Positions 5,519-13,845 of a stretch of DNA of 19,490 nucleotides are shown here, piece after piece. Under the pieces are notes generated by a model. The model was not told the origin of the DNA. It was given only the letters and a program-made list of their open reading frames with translations, and searched no databases. The DNA is taken from NCBI GenBank assembly GCA_017543645.1, contig JAFYFR010000115.1, forward strand, positions 1 to 19,490, written 5' to 3'. Numbering within the stretch: position 1 is the stretch's first letter; every line of letters begins with the position of its first letter. The position numbers and the translations under genes were made by a program. The DNA is from Bacteroidales bacterium. Its GTDB lineage: Bacteria > Bacteroidota > Bacteroidia > Bacteroidales > UBA3824.

Positions 5519-6991
5519 ATGAGCAAGTGGCTGATATTATTATGGCTAACAACGGCGGCGCAGATGGTTCCGGCGCAGGATTTCAGAATCAGCCGTATCG
5601 ACGAGAGCGGTTTCCCTGAAATATCATTCAACCTCGAAATCTCCGGCGGCAACGACAAGACTATCGACAGCTTCACCATCGAGGAGCTATCCCAAAAGGT
5701 GGATTTTGCTGTCGAGAACCTTACCGGCCAGGCTCTTGCTGCCACATCGCACACTTATATATTTTTAGTAGAAAACTCATACTATTTCTACCGCAACAAC
5801 ATCTACCCAGAAATTATCTCCGCGCTCAGACAGATTACCAGCACGGCCAACGCCGACGACCATGTGAACATCCTTTTTTTCGACGGGAAAACGCCTAACA
5901 TTTTAAAATTCATCAGCGCGGAACCCACAAGCAACACCGCCCTGCTCAACTCCATGACCGGCTGCTACCTCCTGCCCGAAACCGACAGCGCAAATTTTGA
6001 CAATCCCCTATACTCAAGTATCGAGCAGGCGGCTGCCTACACCCTGCAGCATACCACAAGCCAGAATGCCAAATTCCTCACAATCATTTCACGAGGGCTC
6101 AACCTGAGCAACACGCTCACTTTCTCAAAGGATTTTCTGGAGGCGATGCACAACAGCGACACTTACGTTAACGTGGTGATGTTCAAGACCGAAACCCCCA
6201 ACGCACGCCGCGAGCTCACCGAGCTCTGCGAGGCTTCGGGCGGAAGCTTTTCGGTTTTTGAAAAGGGGCAGCTGGAGCAGACCCTAATGCAGCTTGCCGA
6301 AAAAAACAGCAAGACTCCGCCAAAAACCACTAACCATTACTACAGAATAACTTTCGAGACCTCCCAAAACGGCACCAACAACTTTGCCCGCACGCTTTTG
6401 GGCAGCAAGGAGGTGATAGTTGAGTTCTCAAACCCGGGCAAGACGGGCATCTTCGGACGGCATCCTTCCACAGCCATAGCAGGTATCATGTTTGTGGTGC
6501 TGGCAGTGGTGCTGATAATCTACGCCATGGTACGCAACAAGGTTCTCAAAAAAATAGACGAATCCACCTTGCAGAAAATGAGGGAGATACAGATTCAGAA
6601 CAAACGCCTCCGCCGCGAAATCGAAAAATACCGCAAGCATCCCGTGAGCGTTATCCACTCTTTCGACGATTTCAACTCCGACGAAAACCTCGTGGCAGGC
6701 GGTCAGCAGTCGCCAAAACTCATAATAGACAACGACGGCGAACACACGGCTTTCGACCTCAACAAGCTCGTAATGTCAATCGGACGCAGCTCCGACAACG
6801 ACATCGTCGTCCCCAACAGGACTGTATCGTCGCACCACGCGGTGTTGAGTTTCGAGGGAGGAATATTCTTCATCACCGACAAGGACAGCACCAACGGAGT
6901 GTTTGTCAACGATATACGTATCAACAAAAGCAAAGTTCACAACAGCGACATAATACGCATAGGCGCAGTGTTTGCCAAACTCAAATATTAA
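5519..6991 (+). CDS. Membrane FHA-domain protein with extracytoplasmic vWA-like domain
   Basis: A 490-aa single-pass protein. Residues 1-20 form a signal peptide (MSKWLILLWL...VPAQ). Residues 78-262 show the alternating strand/helix pattern of a von Willebrand A domain (HTYIFLVENSYYFYRNN; VNILFFDG; AKFLTIISRG; YVNVVMFKTE), but the metal-binding D-x-S-x-S motif is replaced by VENSYYF. A TM helix lies at about 317-338, followed by a basic coiled coil (340-373) and a cytoplasmic FHA domain (398-490). The FHA phosphothreonine-binding residues are present: IGRSSDNDIV (421-430), SSHH (437-440) and DSTNGVFVN (456-464). FHA domains read phosphothreonines, so this is the likely phospho-reader of the neighbouring kinase/phosphatase pair. 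Its gap to the PP2C gene is 3 bp. Confidence 0.85.
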   Translation: MSKWLILLWLTTAAQMVPAQDFRISRIDESGFPEISFNLEISGGNDKTIDSFTIEELSQKVDFAVENLTGQALAATSHTYIFLVENSYYFYRNNIYPEIISALRQITSTANADDHVNILFFDGKTPNILKFISAEPTSNTALLNSMTGCYLLPETDSANFDNPLYSSIEQAAAYTLQHTTSQNAKFLTIISRGLNLSNTLTFSKDFLEAMHNSDTYVNVVMFKTETPNARRELTELCEASGGSFSVFEKGQLEQTLMQLAEKNSKTPPKTTNHYYRITFETSQNGTNNFARTLLGSKEVIVEFSNPGKTGIFGRHPSTAIAGIMFVVLAVVLIIYAMVRNKVLKKIDESTLQKMREIQIQNKRLRREIEKYRKHPVSVIHSFDDFNSDENLVAGGQQSPKLIIDNDGEHTAFDLNKLVMSIGRSSDNDIVVPNRTVSSHHAVLSFEGGIFFITDKDSTNGVFVNDIRINKSKVHNSDIIRIGAVFAKLKY

Positions 6992-6994
6992 ACC

Positions 6995-8194
6995 ATGTCT
7001 GAAACCAAAGAACTTACCAACTTTCACTACATCAACCTCACCGACAAAGGCTGTGTGCGTACCAACAACGAGGACTATCTCGGCTATTTTGATACGCTCA
7101 ACGGCCATGTGTTTGTGGTGTGCGACGGCATAGGCGGTCTGCCATGCGGCGAAAAAGCCTCCCAGACAGTGGTGAACTCAGTCAAGTTCTTTTTCTCAAA
7201 TTACTACTACAAAGATCCGTTCCAGGCTCTATCCGACGCGCTAAGCTACGCCAACACACGTATCGAGGAGGAGGCCCGCAACGACTTCGCGTGCGAAGGC
7301 ATGGGCACCACCGTCGTGCTGGCGCTTATCCGTTACAACAAGGTTTACTACGCCCACCTCGGCGATTCGCGCATCTATTTTTTGCACGACGGCAGCCTTA
7401 TCAGGCTCACCCGCGACGACTCATACGTGGAACTGCTTGTGGAACAAGGCAAACTGTCGCCAGAAGATGCCGAAAGCCATCCGCGCAAAAACGAGCTGAC
7501 TGCGGCAATGGGCATCCACGGCAGTCCGCATATATGTTCCAAGCCGGTGGTCCCGTCCGAAAAAGACCTGATTCTGTTATGCACCGACGGACTTTACAAC
7601 ATGATTCCCGAAAAAGAGATTCAAAGCATGCTCCTCCGCCGTGGACACATAGAGGACAAGGGGGCGGAGATGCTCAAGACAGCCCTCGACCGTGGCGCTA
7701 CCGACAATATCACCCTACAGATTATCAAATTCTATAATGTCGGGACCAAAGCTGCTGCCACTGCCGAAACACCGATTGTACCTCAGCTTGCATCCAACCG
7801 TAAGAAATACATGCTGGCTATCGAAATAGCACTCGCCGTCCTGCTGATAGCCGGCATAGTGTTTATGCGGTTCAGCAACAAAAACAGTATAGCAACCGAC
7901 AGGCCTCCGGCATCGCACCAGTCGTACAGCATCGACATACAGACCGACAGCACCTGCAATATCGACTCTGTTTCGGCTCTCTACAATGTAAAAATCGAAG
8001 ATATTGTGGTTTTTAGCAAGGCAGGAAACATTATCATGAATATTCCTGTAAAAAAAATCATAAGGACAAGGTTCTACGACAATATGTCTACCATAGAAAA
8101 ACAGTTCGGGGTAAGCCGGCGGCGGATAATGCAGGTCAACCACCTCGGCTCAGAGCATATCACCCCGGGAACTTCTATTACAATACCCTTTTAA
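6995..8194 (+). CDS. Membrane PP2C-family Ser/Thr phosphatase with LysM-like extracytoplasmic tail
   Basis: A 399-aa protein. Residues 9-247 are a PP2C (PPM) catalytic domain with all metal-binding landmarks: VRTNNEDYLG (21-30), DGIGG (44-48), GMGTT (102-106), GDSR (123-126), CTDGL (196-200) and TDN (236-238). A TM helix lies at about 272-291. The extracytoplasmic tail (about 310-399) ends in a segment resembling LysM: MSTIEKQFGVSRRRIMQVN, then ITPGTSITIP (about 364-398), against the usual 'tl..IA..f.vs...i...N.l....i.pG..l.ip'. The first half of that LysM is diverged and a weaker copy may precede it (323-345). It should dephosphorylate substrates of the kinase encoded 11 bp downstream. Binding to peptidoglycan is inferred from the domain class. 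Confidence 0.88.
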   Translation: MSETKELTNFHYINLTDKGCVRTNNEDYLGYFDTLNGHVFVVCDGIGGLPCGEKASQTVVNSVKFFFSNYYYKDPFQALSDALSYANTRIEEEARNDFACEGMGTTVVLALIRYNKVYYAHLGDSRIYFLHDGSLIRLTRDDSYVELLVEQGKLSPEDAESHPRKNELTAAMGIHGSPHICSKPVVPSEKDLILLCTDGLYNMIPEKEIQSMLLRRGHIEDKGAEMLKTALDRGATDNITLQIIKFYNVGTKAAATAETPIVPQLASNRKKYMLAIEIALAVLLIAGIVFMRFSNKNSIATDRPPASHQSYSIDIQTDSTCNIDSVSALYNVKIEDIVVFSKAGNIIMNIPVKKIIRTRFYDNMSTIEKQFGVSRRRIMQVNHLGSEHITPGTSITIPF

Positions 8195-8205
8195 ACACTA
8201 CGAAA

Positions 8206-9945
8206 ATGCAGAAAAACACTCTCATAGGACGGAGGCTCGGCAACTACAAAATCGACGGGCTTATAAGCCAAGGCGGAATGGGCAGCGTATACGAAGCCGT
8301 ACACATGCTTATCGGCCGCCGCGCCGCCATCAAACAGCTCAACCCGATTCTCGAACAGAAAGATGGCGTAAAAGAGCGTTTCAAAAACGAGGCTGTGATT
8401 CTTTCAAAGCTCAAACACCCGCACATAGTAAGCATCTACGACTACATAGAGTGCGAGGAGGGCACTTTCATTGTAATGGAGCTAATCAAGGGTACGGCTC
8501 TGGATGTCTACCTCAAAAACGAATCGGGACCTATACCCGAACCCCGCGCAGTAAGATATATTTCGCAGATGCTCGACGCCATCGGATATATGCACTCCAA
8601 AAACATTATCCACCGCGACATCAAGCCCGGCAACTTTATCATCACCGCCGACGACGAAATCAAAATCCTCGACTTCGGCATAGCCCAGCTCATAGGCGAA
8701 ACGCCCAAGCACCTCACCCAGCCCGGCACTAAGGTCGGAACAGCTCTGTATATGAGTCCCCAGCAGGTAAAGGGTCAGCCATTAGACCGCCGTACCGACA
8801 TCTATTCGCTTGGAATAACGTTTTTTCAAATGCTCACCGGGCAGCATCCTTACGACACCAAGCTGTCGGAATACGACATTTACAACAAGATTATCAACGA
8901 GCCTCTGCCGCCGCCGTCGTCGATATACGCCGGAGTGTCGCCACAGATGGAGGAGATTATCTACAAGGCGACGGCAAAAAAGCCGTTGGACCGCTATCAG
9001 GACTGCGAGTCGTTTCTGCGCGACGTTAAGACTTCGGCCCAGCAGACCGCCAACGAGGAGAAAAACCTCAACACTCAGATTTTTGAGCTAACACCTGCCG
9101 AACGTGCTAAAAACCAGTCGGTATGGCGCAACATAGCCATGATTCTCGTTATTTCCATATTCCTGCTCGCAATAGCGGTGTCGGTGTTCACTTTCGGACG
9201 GCACGACCAGATGCACGTTATAGCCGACGACGCCCATCTCTACAAAGCCGACAGCCTTACCGCGCAACCCGCCGACCACCTGAACTATGGCGAAACAGTA
9301 AAAATAGTTCCCGACCGTCCCGAAATCATCAACAACGGCGTAACATGGGTAGAGGCCACCTCGTTGCGAGGCTCCAAGGGATACATCCCCAAAAAACATC
9401 TCGTATCTGCCAAAATATACCAGCAGATCAACTCAATTTTTATGACCAAGGAGGCGTTGGACTTTACCCCGGGCGAATACAAACTCGTGCTCTGGAAGTA
9501 TTTCGCAGGCAACAAGTATTTCCGCAACTCGTCAACAGCATGGAAAATATCATCCGACGCACGTAGCGAACTTGACTTCTCGGGCACCGCCACAGGACGC
9601 TTCAACGATAATTCCGTTACCGACTACGCCTGCATTCTGAGGAGCATCAACAGCAAGAGGTGCAAAATCATAATTTTCTTCGACAATTCAGACGAGAATA
9701 TTACACTTGATTTCGAAAGCGAAGTCCGCATCAAAACCATTCCGGCGGGCGAACAAGGCGGAGGATGGTTTCTCGGCAACACCTACAAACGCACCGCCGC
9801 CAACGGCACGCAATACGAGGTGGACAAATACGAGTTTCTGCCCACCGACGGAATTATGATTTACGACATCGAAAAAGAGACCAACTCGGTTTGCATTTTC
9901 AACTCCGACGAAAACAAGATTCACATCTTTCCACAACCTAAATAA
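8206..9945 (+). CDS. Membrane Ser/Thr protein kinase with extracytoplasmic SH3b-like domain
   Basis: A 579-aa Hanks-type kinase. The kinase domain (about 14-275) carries the Gly-rich loop SQGGMGSVYE (21-30), Lys43 in AAIKQLN, catalytic HRDIKPGNF (137-144, Asp138), DFG (156-158), GTALYMSPQQ (178-187) and DRRTDIYSLG. It therefore looks active. After a linker comes one TM helix (about 308-330). Outside, residues 336-403 resemble a bacterial SH3 domain (HLYKADS, GETVKIV, WVEATS, GSKGYIPKKHL). The remaining 175 residues are beta-rich with a segment like an FG-GAP strand (GRFNDNSVTDYACIL). PASTA repeats, the usual sensor in Gram-positive cell-wall kinases, are absent. Fourth gene of the lipoprotein-FHA-PP2C-kinase operon. 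Confidence 0.9.
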   Translation: MQKNTLIGRRLGNYKIDGLISQGGMGSVYEAVHMLIGRRAAIKQLNPILEQKDGVKERFKNEAVILSKLKHPHIVSIYDYIECEEGTFIVMELIKGTALDVYLKNESGPIPEPRAVRYISQMLDAIGYMHSKNIIHRDIKPGNFIITADDEIKILDFGIAQLIGETPKHLTQPGTKVGTALYMSPQQVKGQPLDRRTDIYSLGITFFQMLTGQHPYDTKLSEYDIYNKIINEPLPPPSSIYAGVSPQMEEIIYKATAKKPLDRYQDCESFLRDVKTSAQQTANEEKNLNTQIFELTPAERAKNQSVWRNIAMILVISIFLLAIAVSVFTFGRHDQMHVIADDAHLYKADSLTAQPADHLNYGETVKIVPDRPEIINNGVTWVEATSLRGSKGYIPKKHLVSAKIYQQINSIFMTKEALDFTPGEYKLVLWKYFAGNKYFRNSSTAWKISSDARSELDFSGTATGRFNDNSVTDYACILRSINSKRCKIIIFFDNSDENITLDFESEVRIKTIPAGEQGGGWFLGNTYKRTAANGTQYEVDKYEFLPTDGIMIYDIEKETNSVCIFNSDENKIHIFPQPK

Positions 9946-9953
9946 TATTTTTC

Positions 9954-9961
9954 TATATTTG
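9954..9961 (+). promoter_or_regulatory. -7 promoter element of the MurF-Alr gene (TATATTTG)
   Basis: TATATTTG followed by C lies in the 33-bp gap after the kinase gene, giving an inferred start near 9968 and a leader of about 11 nt. A clean TTTG at -33 is missing (that position falls inside the end of the kinase gene). It would let the racemase gene be transcribed independently as well as by read-through. Confidence 0.5.
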
Positions 9962-9978
9962 CACAAAAATTATTTGAT

Positions 9979-12252
9979 ATGAAACTATCGGTTAAAGAAA
10001 TCGCTGATATAGTCAACGCACAGGAAACTACCGGCCGCGCCGATTTGTCCGCCGACCAGATGATACTAAGGGCCGCGACAGCCGCCGCCCTCCCCAACTC
10101 CGTTTATTTCGACCTCCGCAAGTTCAAGGATCCGCCTAACGCTATCAACCGTATGCACGGCCTCGGCGTCAGGATTTTTGTATACGCAGAGCCTCTTGAT
10201 GCCGAACCTTTTAACGACTCGGCTTATATCAAGGTCAAGAATGTCAACACCGCCATCAACCTCTACATCTCCGAGGTCGTCCGCCGCTACGAGGGCACGG
10301 TAATAGCCGTTCCCGAGCGCAAGGGCCGATGCTGTATCAAGGACTGGATGGCGCTCCTGCTCAAAAACTCCGCCAACATCTTTGCCACAGCCCACTACAC
10401 ATCCGAATTGGACTTTCTCGAAAATGTCAGCCTCTTAGACAACACCTACGACATAGCAGTCTGCCAGATTCCCGACCATTACGAATACACTTCCGTATCC
10501 GCTATCGAACAGGCCGACACTGTTAGTTTCAACGAGGAGGAGTTCGCCATAACGTTCAACAAGACAGAATCTTTCACCACTATAAACATAACACAGTGCC
10601 AGTCGGAGTTCCCGGCCACGGTAAAAATTCCTTTCTGCGACACCGAGCACGCGCATGATGCCGCACAGTGCCTCTGCTACCTGTTAAAGCAGAACCTCTA
10701 CATCCCGTCGATCCACAATCCGGTTTTCCAGAATCTCGAAATTCCCGACCCGCTTATCAAAATGCGTAACGGCGATTTCAACATAGGCATCGTGTCGTGT
10801 TTCTCGTCAAAAAACAACATCTACGCCATCTGCAAGTGTTTCGACTTTATGGCTCGGCAGCACCAGTTCAACTCGCTCACCGCCGTTATAGCCAAGCCCG
10901 ACTTCGAAACCCTCACCAAAGACGAGTTCTTCGCCAAACTATTCTTCGCAGCACGTGGATGCGGCATTTCGCGCATTGTGTTCATAGGATACTTCGAACA
11001 GATACCTCACAACGAGTTTATCCGAATAACCAAATACGACACTATTCAGGACTATATCGACAACTTTTCTGAACAATCGCACACTGGCGGCGGAATACTA
11101 CTCAAAGGCGAGTGCTACGACGACTTTGCCGACGCTTTCGACTTTTTCCACACAGGCAACCACGACACCGTATTAGAGGTAAGCCTCAACGCCCTCAAGC
11201 ACAACCTCAACTACTACCGCGCACTGCTCCGCCCGCAGACCAAAATGATTGCCATGGTAAAGGCCAACTGCTACGGCAGCGGCAGCTACCAGATTGCCAA
11301 TATGCTGCAAAACAACGGTGTGGACTATCTCTGCGTGGCTTTTGCCGAAGAAGGCATAGCCCTGCGTCGCGCCAACATCCGTATGCCAATAATGGTGATG
11401 AACTACGACGGACGAAACTACAAACAGCTTATCAACTACCGTCTCGAGCCAGTGCTGTTCTCATCCGAACGCACCCTCCGCCTCATCGAGATACTCAAGG
11501 AGCGCGGCATCACCCACTATCCCGTACATGTAAAGCTCGACACCGGAATGCACCGCTCAGGCTTCATGCCTCACGAGTTAGACGAGTTTTGCGACATTGT
11601 AAACCGCAACGCCGACACTATTAACATAATATCGATGTTCACCCACTTTGTTGCCGCCGACGACAATCAGGAGGACAACTTCTCGCTGACGCAAGTAGAG
11701 CGTTTTACCTCCATGGCCGACACCATCTGCCAAAAGACAGGCCTCAGCCCAATGCGCCACATCTGCAACTCGGTGGGCATAGAGCGTTTCACCGACTACC
11801 AGTTCAATATGGTACGCCTCGGCATAGGCCTTTACGGAGTGGCATACGAGGCAACAGAGCAGCTCATGGGCATTTCAAAATGGAAGACCAACATAGTGCA
11901 AATAAAGAACATCGACAAGACCGAAACCGTAGGCTACAACCGACGGGGCAAAATCTCACGCAACTCGCGCATTGCCCTCATCCCCGTAGGATACGCCGAC
12001 GGACTCAACCGCAAGTTCGGCAACCGGAACCTCGAAGTGGAAATCAACGGACACCGCGCACCCATCATCGGCAACATCTGCATGGACATGTGCATGGTAG
12101 ACATCACCGACATCGAGTGCAAGGCTGGCGACGAGGTGGTAATCTTCGACACCAACACCAAACTTATCGAAATGGCAACAGCAATCGGCACCATCCCCTA
12201 CGAAATTCTCACTGGTATTTCCCCGAGGGTGGCAAGGGTATATGTTGAATAA
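9979..12252 (+). CDS. alr: MurF-Alr fusion: degenerate MurF-like domain plus alanine racemase
   Basis: A 757-aa fusion. The C-terminal half (about 395-757) is a PLP-dependent alanine racemase that makes D-alanine for peptidoglycan. It has the PLP-lysine motif MVKANCYGSGS (Lys428), HVKLDTGMHRSGF (517-529), the R613 region (VRLGIGLYG), catalytic Tyr653 in VGYNRRG, GYADGLNR (671-678) and NICMDM (699-704). The N-terminal half follows the layout of MurF, as in the MurF-Alr fusions common in Bacteroidota: an N-terminal domain (1-100), central domain, and C-terminal domain (LEIPDPLIKMRNGD near 253-266). The ATP-binding G-x-x-G-x-N-G-K-T loop is replaced by AVPERKGRCCIKDW (110-123), and the downstream catalytic-acid segment reads AVCQIPDHYE. 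The ligase half therefore appears non-functional, and it is about 50-60 residues shorter than usual. The start ATG fits the upstream promoter. Confidence 0.88.
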   Translation: MKLSVKEIADIVNAQETTGRADLSADQMILRAATAAALPNSVYFDLRKFKDPPNAINRMHGLGVRIFVYAEPLDAEPFNDSAYIKVKNVNTAINLYISEVVRRYEGTVIAVPERKGRCCIKDWMALLLKNSANIFATAHYTSELDFLENVSLLDNTYDIAVCQIPDHYEYTSVSAIEQADTVSFNEEEFAITFNKTESFTTINITQCQSEFPATVKIPFCDTEHAHDAAQCLCYLLKQNLYIPSIHNPVFQNLEIPDPLIKMRNGDFNIGIVSCFSSKNNIYAICKCFDFMARQHQFNSLTAVIAKPDFETLTKDEFFAKLFFAARGCGISRIVFIGYFEQIPHNEFIRITKYDTIQDYIDNFSEQSHTGGGILLKGECYDDFADAFDFFHTGNHDTVLEVSLNALKHNLNYYRALLRPQTKMIAMVKANCYGSGSYQIANMLQNNGVDYLCVAFAEEGIALRRANIRMPIMVMNYDGRNYKQLINYRLEPVLFSSERTLRLIEILKERGITHYPVHVKLDTGMHRSGFMPHELDEFCDIVNRNADTINIISMFTHFVAADDNQEDNFSLTQVERFTSMADTICQKTGLSPMRHICNSVGIERFTDYQFNMVRLGIGLYGVAYEATEQLMGISKWKTNIVQIKNIDKTETVGYNRRGKISRNSRIALIPVGYADGLNRKFGNRNLEVEINGHRAPIIGNICMDMCMVDITDIECKAGDEVVIFDTNTKLIEMATAIGTIPYEILTGISPRVARVYVE

Positions 12253-12370
12253 CTTAAAAAACTGACCAGAAAAATTTCATTTCGTAAATAACTATCCGAC
12301 TATAAAAATACAAAAAAAATTGTTTACTTTGCACAGGCAAAATACTACCTCGTTACAACAAGCAAAGTAA

Positions 12371-13108
12371 ATGAAAATATTTGAAAAAAACGACAACGGC
12401 AGCGTGTTCACAACACGCATGATTACAACAATTACCGACATAATTGTAAAAAAATACATTAAAGCCGGATATATTGATGCCGCTGATTACGAAGATACTA
12501 AACAGACGATAATTGAAAAATATATAGCTAAACGCGAAAGAATCGAAAGCCTGTACGACAAAAGAGCCAAACCCGAAACCTATCTCTCGGCGGTGCTCTA
12601 CAAAATGATGCTCGAGATTCTCAGATCGGAAACCACTAAAGATAAGCATTTCAGCGAGTACGAAACCTCCGTATTGAAACGCGGACAAGGTTATCAGATT
12701 ACGCCCGAAGAAAAGCTAATCATCGAAAACGAGAAAAACTACCTTCTCAAGGTATTAGCATCTTTCGGGCAGGAGGCACCCAAGGTAACGCTATTCTGCA
12801 AAATGTTCTTTAGAATCAAACCATCTGAGCAAGACCTCAAAGCATACGCGAAGTCAAAGGCGGACGACAACTTAGCAAAATCAATACTAATTGAAGGAAC
12901 AGAACTCGACAAAGTGATTTTCGAGAAGCTTTGCACGCTGTGCAACACCGTTGAAAACAAAGACAACAAACCCGACGCAGTAAGAATGTACGTGGGCAAA
13001 ACCAACGGAAAAATCATAACACGGCTTAACCAGAACCGGCAGACCAACTACAACGAAGAATCACTGGCACTCCTGTTCGACATGGTATACACAACCAACG
13101 GTACTTGA
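12371..13108 (+). CDS. Sigma-70-like protein (putative ECF-type regulator)
   Basis: A 245-aa cytoplasmic, lysine-rich protein. Residues 38-54 (DAADYEDTKQTIIEKYI) resemble the sigma region 2 segment with D-x-E-D-x-x-Q, and 70-86 (TYLSAVLYKMMLEILRS) resembles its last helix ('W-L-x-x-I-x-x-N-x-x-x-D-x-x-R'). Region 4 is not clearly recognisable; YQITPEEKLIIENEKNYLL (about 117-135) could begin it. The following gene encodes a small single-pass membrane protein 51 bp away, the usual arrangement of a sigma and anti-sigma pair. The assignment rests on weak similarity plus context and could be wrong. Confidence 0.45.
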   Translation: MKIFEKNDNGSVFTTRMITTITDIIVKKYIKAGYIDAADYEDTKQTIIEKYIAKRERIESLYDKRAKPETYLSAVLYKMMLEILRSETTKDKHFSEYETSVLKRGQGYQITPEEKLIIENEKNYLLKVLASFGQEAPKVTLFCKMFFRIKPSEQDLKAYAKSKADDNLAKSILIEGTELDKVIFEKLCTLCNTVENKDNKPDAVRMYVGKTNGKIITRLNQNRQTNYNEESLALLFDMVYTTNGT

Positions 13109-13159
13109 ACATAGACAAGACAACACATATAAATAACCAACTCTAACAATAAAAAAGAA

Positions 13160-13711
13160 ATGCAGACCACCGACTTTAACCAACTCGCACGTTGTGCCGA
13201 CTATATAAACGGATCCTCCAGGGATATCGACAAAAGCGACTCCGACCTCCTATCCGCCGACGACAATTTCGCTGCAGACGCGCTTCAGATTGCCGAAATA
13301 TCAGCCCTCGCATCCAAACAGCTCAACAGCCCTAAGAAAAACTTCAAGCTGATTCCGTGGATCTTAGCCGCTGCCGCTGCCGTAATCGCTGCCTTCGTTT
13401 TCATGCCCGGAACTTCCATTCAGGACATCACACCGCGAAACGCAATCTCCACAGCCGTCGGTGTTTCCATAGCCAGCAACTTAAGCGAGATTACCGCCGA
13501 CAACGGTGTCGCAACCATTTCGTGGGATTTTAACGCCACCCAGGCCGACACCCTTATAGTCTACGACTCCAAAGGAAACACAATCCTCAAAAAAAGTATC
13601 GCTGGAAAAACCGCTACCGTGGCTCTTCCCACCAAAGACGACAAATATTTATTCTCAATCGAGCGCAATTCTTCGGACATTCTTAAGAAGGGTACTATAA
13701 AAATTAGATAA
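13160..13711 (+). CDS. Single-pass membrane protein, putative anti-sigma-like partner
   Basis: A 183-aa protein with an acidic cytoplasmic N-terminal region (about 1-60, with SDSDLLSADDNFAADALQIAEI), one TM helix (about 65-82) and a beta-rich extracytoplasmic domain (about 105-183, with ATISWDFNATQADTLIVYD and YLFSIER) resembling an Ig/fibronectin-like fold. Size, topology and position after a sigma-like gene fit an anti-sigma factor. No zinc-binding H-x-x-x-C-x-x-C motif is present. Function is otherwise unknown. Confidence 0.5.
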   Translation: MQTTDFNQLARCADYINGSSRDIDKSDSDLLSADDNFAADALQIAEISALASKQLNSPKKNFKLIPWILAAAAAVIAAFVFMPGTSIQDITPRNAISTAVGVSIASNLSEITADNGVATISWDFNATQADTLIVYDSKGNTILKKSIAGKTATVALPTKDDKYLFSIERNSSDILKKGTIKIR

Positions 13712-13735
13712 AGAATAAAAAAAATACCTCATATT

Positions 13736-13766
13736 TTTGTTCTGTATATATTTTTGTGTATATTTG
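13736..13766 (+). promoter_or_regulatory. Bacteroidota-type promoter of the TPR/WG gene
   Basis: TTTG (13736-13739), a 19-nt spacer and TATATTTG (13759-13766) followed by CC. The inferred start near 13773 gives a leader of about 73 nt before the ATG at 13846. That leader contains ACAACA (13771-13776) facing TGTTGT (13797-13802), a weak possible stem. Confidence 0.65.
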
Positions 13767-13845
13767 CCTTACAACATTGTAGCACAAACGTTACGCTGTT
13801 GTGACAAAACGCAACATCACCTAACATTCATATACATAAATAATT

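Noticed and set aside
12324..12331. TTACTTTG upstream of the sigma-like gene as a promoter
   Set aside because: It has only one base between TA and TTTG and no TTTG at -33; possible but too weak to annotate.
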